This document shows, one piece after another, positions 6,401 through 6,795 of a DNA stretch of 6,795 bases. Position numbers and translations under genes: made by a program. Below the pieces are notes generated by a model. The model had not been told where the DNA came from. It ran no database searches and was given only the letters and a program-made list of their open reading frames with translations. Source of the DNA: an uncultured Oscillospiraceae bacterium (lineage in GTDB: Bacteria; Bacillota_A; Clostridia; Oscillospirales; Oscillospiraceae). How positions within the stretch are numbered: the stretch's first letter is position 1; every line of letters starts with the position of its first letter. Where the stretch lies: assembly GCA_947631215.1 (NCBI GenBank), contig CANRKN010000112.1:1-6795 (forward strand). The letters are read 5' to 3'.

Positions 6401-6795
6401 TCCAGCATCTCCAGACCCTTGGCCTCATCCTTTTCCGTGCCATAGCCCAGGATGTACATCATGCCCGCGTGGCACTCCGCCTCAAAGATATCGTCCTCCG
6501 CCGCTGCGGTGAAGTACGCAAGGGCCTTTTCATCGTCCTTCTCCACGCCCTCGCCGTTTTCATAGAGGTAGCCCAGCACCAGCGCGTTGTAGCTGTAGTC
6601 CTCGTCCTCCGAGGCGGCCTCAAATGCCTGGGAGAAGAGCTCCTCCGCCTTGTCCTTATCCATCTCCACGCCCTGGCCCTGCTCATAGAGCCAGCCCAGA
6701 TACAGCATGGCCTCCGCGTCGCCCTGATCTGCGGCCTTCTGGTACCACTCCGCGGCCTTTGCATAATCCACGTCCACCACGCCGTAGCCGTAGTC
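3424..6795 (-). CDS. Very large Sel1-repeat (SLR/TPR-like) protein, 5' partial
   Basis: The minus-strand frame is open from the window edge (reading DYGYG before VVDVDYAK) to TAA at 3426-3424, so at least 1,123 residues are seen and the N-terminus is outside. The GTG near 6780 is inside a repeat and is not a credible start. I count 30 Sel1-like repeats of mostly 36 residues, each of the form VEQDYAKAxEYYxQAAExG-xAxAMYNLGxMYxxGEG, ending in a short acidic tail (LEELTAEPAGE). Sel1 repeats fold as helix-turn-helix solenoids that serve as protein-protein interaction scaffolds. The protein is strongly acidic and low in Cys and Trp. No catalytic domain or membrane segment is visible in this part; a signal peptide or another domain could lie upstream. 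Repeats 2, 8, 17 and 25 are longer (41-45 residues), with an acidic insert. The gene ends near a hairpin (3359-3389) and has no visible operon partner. Binding partner and cell location are unknown. Confidence 0.93.
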   Translation of the reverse strand, partial: DYGYGVVDVDYAKAAEWYQKAADQGDAEAMLYLGWLYEQGQGVEMDKDKAEELFSQAFEAASEDEDYSYNALVLGYLYENGEGVEKDDEKALAYFTAAAEDDIFEAECHAGMMYILGYGTEKDEAKGLEMLEDAAEHGVPEAYGYMARVYQTGAGVEQDLDKARELYEQGAAMDDMWSMTALGDMYMYADGVEQDYAKAFAYYTQAAEDGDADAMYAVGDFYENGHGVVDVDLDQAAAWYEKAAEQDQAEAMYYLAKLYEDGRGVEKDEAKAAELREDLAAMLTAVDESEMDASEKWALGKLYEHGYGVEEDYIRAAELFEQAAAQGYTDALSALGYMYANGEGVEQDYAKAIELYTQAAEKGEEMAMYNLGVMYDYGEGVEQDDAQAVEYYARAAELGLADAMYNLGYMYAHGEGVEQDIAKAAEYYAQAAAQGDAEAMVNLGGLYYVGQGVEKDTAKALEFFNQAAEQGVPEAMYNLGSMYYYGNGVEEDKAKALDYYEEAADLGAVGSMSTTVADAYNYADGRELDKARAFELYSQAADADDADAMYMVGDFYENGYGAVDADPAQAAEWYEKSAEQDQAEATYALARLYKSGKGVEKDGAKAQELRESLAAQLTEKAEEDLTAAETRILARLYYYGYGVEEDYETAFALYTAAVEDGCWRAAEDVGDMYYFGEGVDQDDAQAAAYYAQAAEHGIPDAMYNMGVLYKNGEGVEQDYTKAVEYYTRAAELGHASAAYNLGLAYSRGQGVEQDYGKSMEYYTQAAELGHSMAVNNLGVMYGRGEGVEKDYGKAAELFAQAVEMGNSLAASNLANFYYHGKGVEVDLDKSFELCNKALELDEDNTSAMEALGEFYLFGKGSVDVDYTQAAEWFEKAAQDDDEEAIYYLAVMYANGEGVEQDEAKAQELYESLAASLTKEEEEDDLGSSEKRILAYLYRDGKGLEQDEAKAVELLTSAVEEDENYQAAYSLGNCYLDGQGVDQDSAKAVELLSLAASHGETGAAGKLGYIYLNGVGVDQNYEEALRWLQLGVDMGDPYCQMLLGGMYVAGIGVEQDGEKGVALLEESLDGQTAGWYILGVAYEDGEGVEPDMDKALEYYAKGAEAGDESCAQRLEELTAEPAGE
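3970..4329 (-). repeat. Higher-order Sel1 module, diverged copy 3 (repeats 23-25)
   Basis: A more diverged version: LGEFYLFGKG, SVDVDYTQAAEWFEKAAQDD, then a 45-residue repeat with LYESLAASLTKEEEEDDLGS and ILAYLYRDGKG. It lies about eight repeats beyond copy 2. The first two repeats in view (6547-6780), with VDVDYAKAAEWYQKAADQ and a 41-residue long repeat, look like a further copy, so the pattern probably continues upstream of the window. Confidence 0.65.
4762..5220 (-). repeat. Higher-order Sel1 module, copy 2 (repeats 15-18)
   Basis: Matches repeats 6-9 in order: VGDFYENGYG, AVDADPAQAAEWYEKSAEQD, a 44-residue repeat with LRESLAAQLTEKAEEDLTAA, then YYYGYGVEEDY. The offset of nine repeats (about 334 residues) from copy 1, and the retained DNA identity, indicate duplication of a nine-repeat segment rather than independent single-repeat gains. 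Confidence 0.75.
5764..6222 (-). repeat. Higher-order Sel1 module, copy 1 (repeats 6-9)
   Basis: Four consecutive repeats, residues about 187-339 counted from position 6780, form a block repeated elsewhere in the gene. Landmarks in order: VGDFYENGHG, VVDVDLDQAAAWYEKAAEQD, a 44-residue long repeat with LREDLAAMLTAVDESEMDAS, then YEHGYGVEEDY. The same landmarks recur about 1,002 nt later at 4762-5220, with long runs of matching DNA such as CCTCCGCCTGGTCCTGTTCG on the plus strand. Confidence 0.75.

Noticed and set aside
6778..6780. GTG as the start of the Sel1-repeat protein.
   Set aside because: The frame stays open to the window edge and the residues before it (DYGYG) are the end of another Sel1 repeat, so the true start is upstream.
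3424..6795. Periodic repeats suggesting a CRISPR or other non-coding array.
   Set aside because: The period is about 108 nt, coding, with codon-level variation and a clear Sel1 protein repeat.

Overview
The window looks like chromosomal DNA of a moderately GC-rich, low-GC-lineage Gram-positive anaerobe, most likely a gut member of the Clostridia (Oscillospiraceae-like). The basis is family resemblance: an AAA_14/DUF4143 ATPase, a NodB deacetylase, a TnpX-like large serine recombinase and a Sel1-repeat protein, with strong GGAGG ribosome binding sites and sigma-A type promoters. No rRNA or tRNA is visible to place it more firmly.

Left edge (1-82): the first five codons of a minus-strand gene leave the window. 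Its promoter carries a 14-bp palindrome with the TACA-NN-TGTA core typical of BlaI/MecI/CopY-family repressors, so a metal- or antibiotic-responsive gene may lie just outside.

83-880: a decayed AAA_14/DUF4143 ATPase on the minus strand. Its control region is intact: a perfect TTGACA-17-TATAAT promoter between two similar inverted-repeat units, then GGAGG. The coding part has a CTG where the start should be, a 2-nt frameshift, a large internal deletion and a lost C-terminus. 881-1018 holds no recognisable gene. 1019-1393 is the core of a polysaccharide deacetylase, cut at both ends.

1480-3197: the only clearly intact genes. A 45-residue protein of unknown function is joined by an ATGA overlap to a 527-residue large serine recombinase. 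This pair is plausibly the integration/excision module of a mobile element or its relic; I could not identify attachment sites.

3198-3423: a short von Willebrand factor A (vWA) protein remnant interrupted by a TAG codon, then a perfect 14-bp hairpin. 3424-6795 (minus): a very large acidic Sel1-repeat protein, 5' partial, with 30 repeats in view arranged in higher-order modules.

Overall, a recombinase pair sits among three gene remnants, all on the opposite strand, between a regulated gene on the left and a large repeat protein on the right. I see no clear multi-gene new system. The most original signals are the paired inverted repeats around the ATPase promoter, the small recombinase-coupled protein and the nested duplication in the Sel1 protein.
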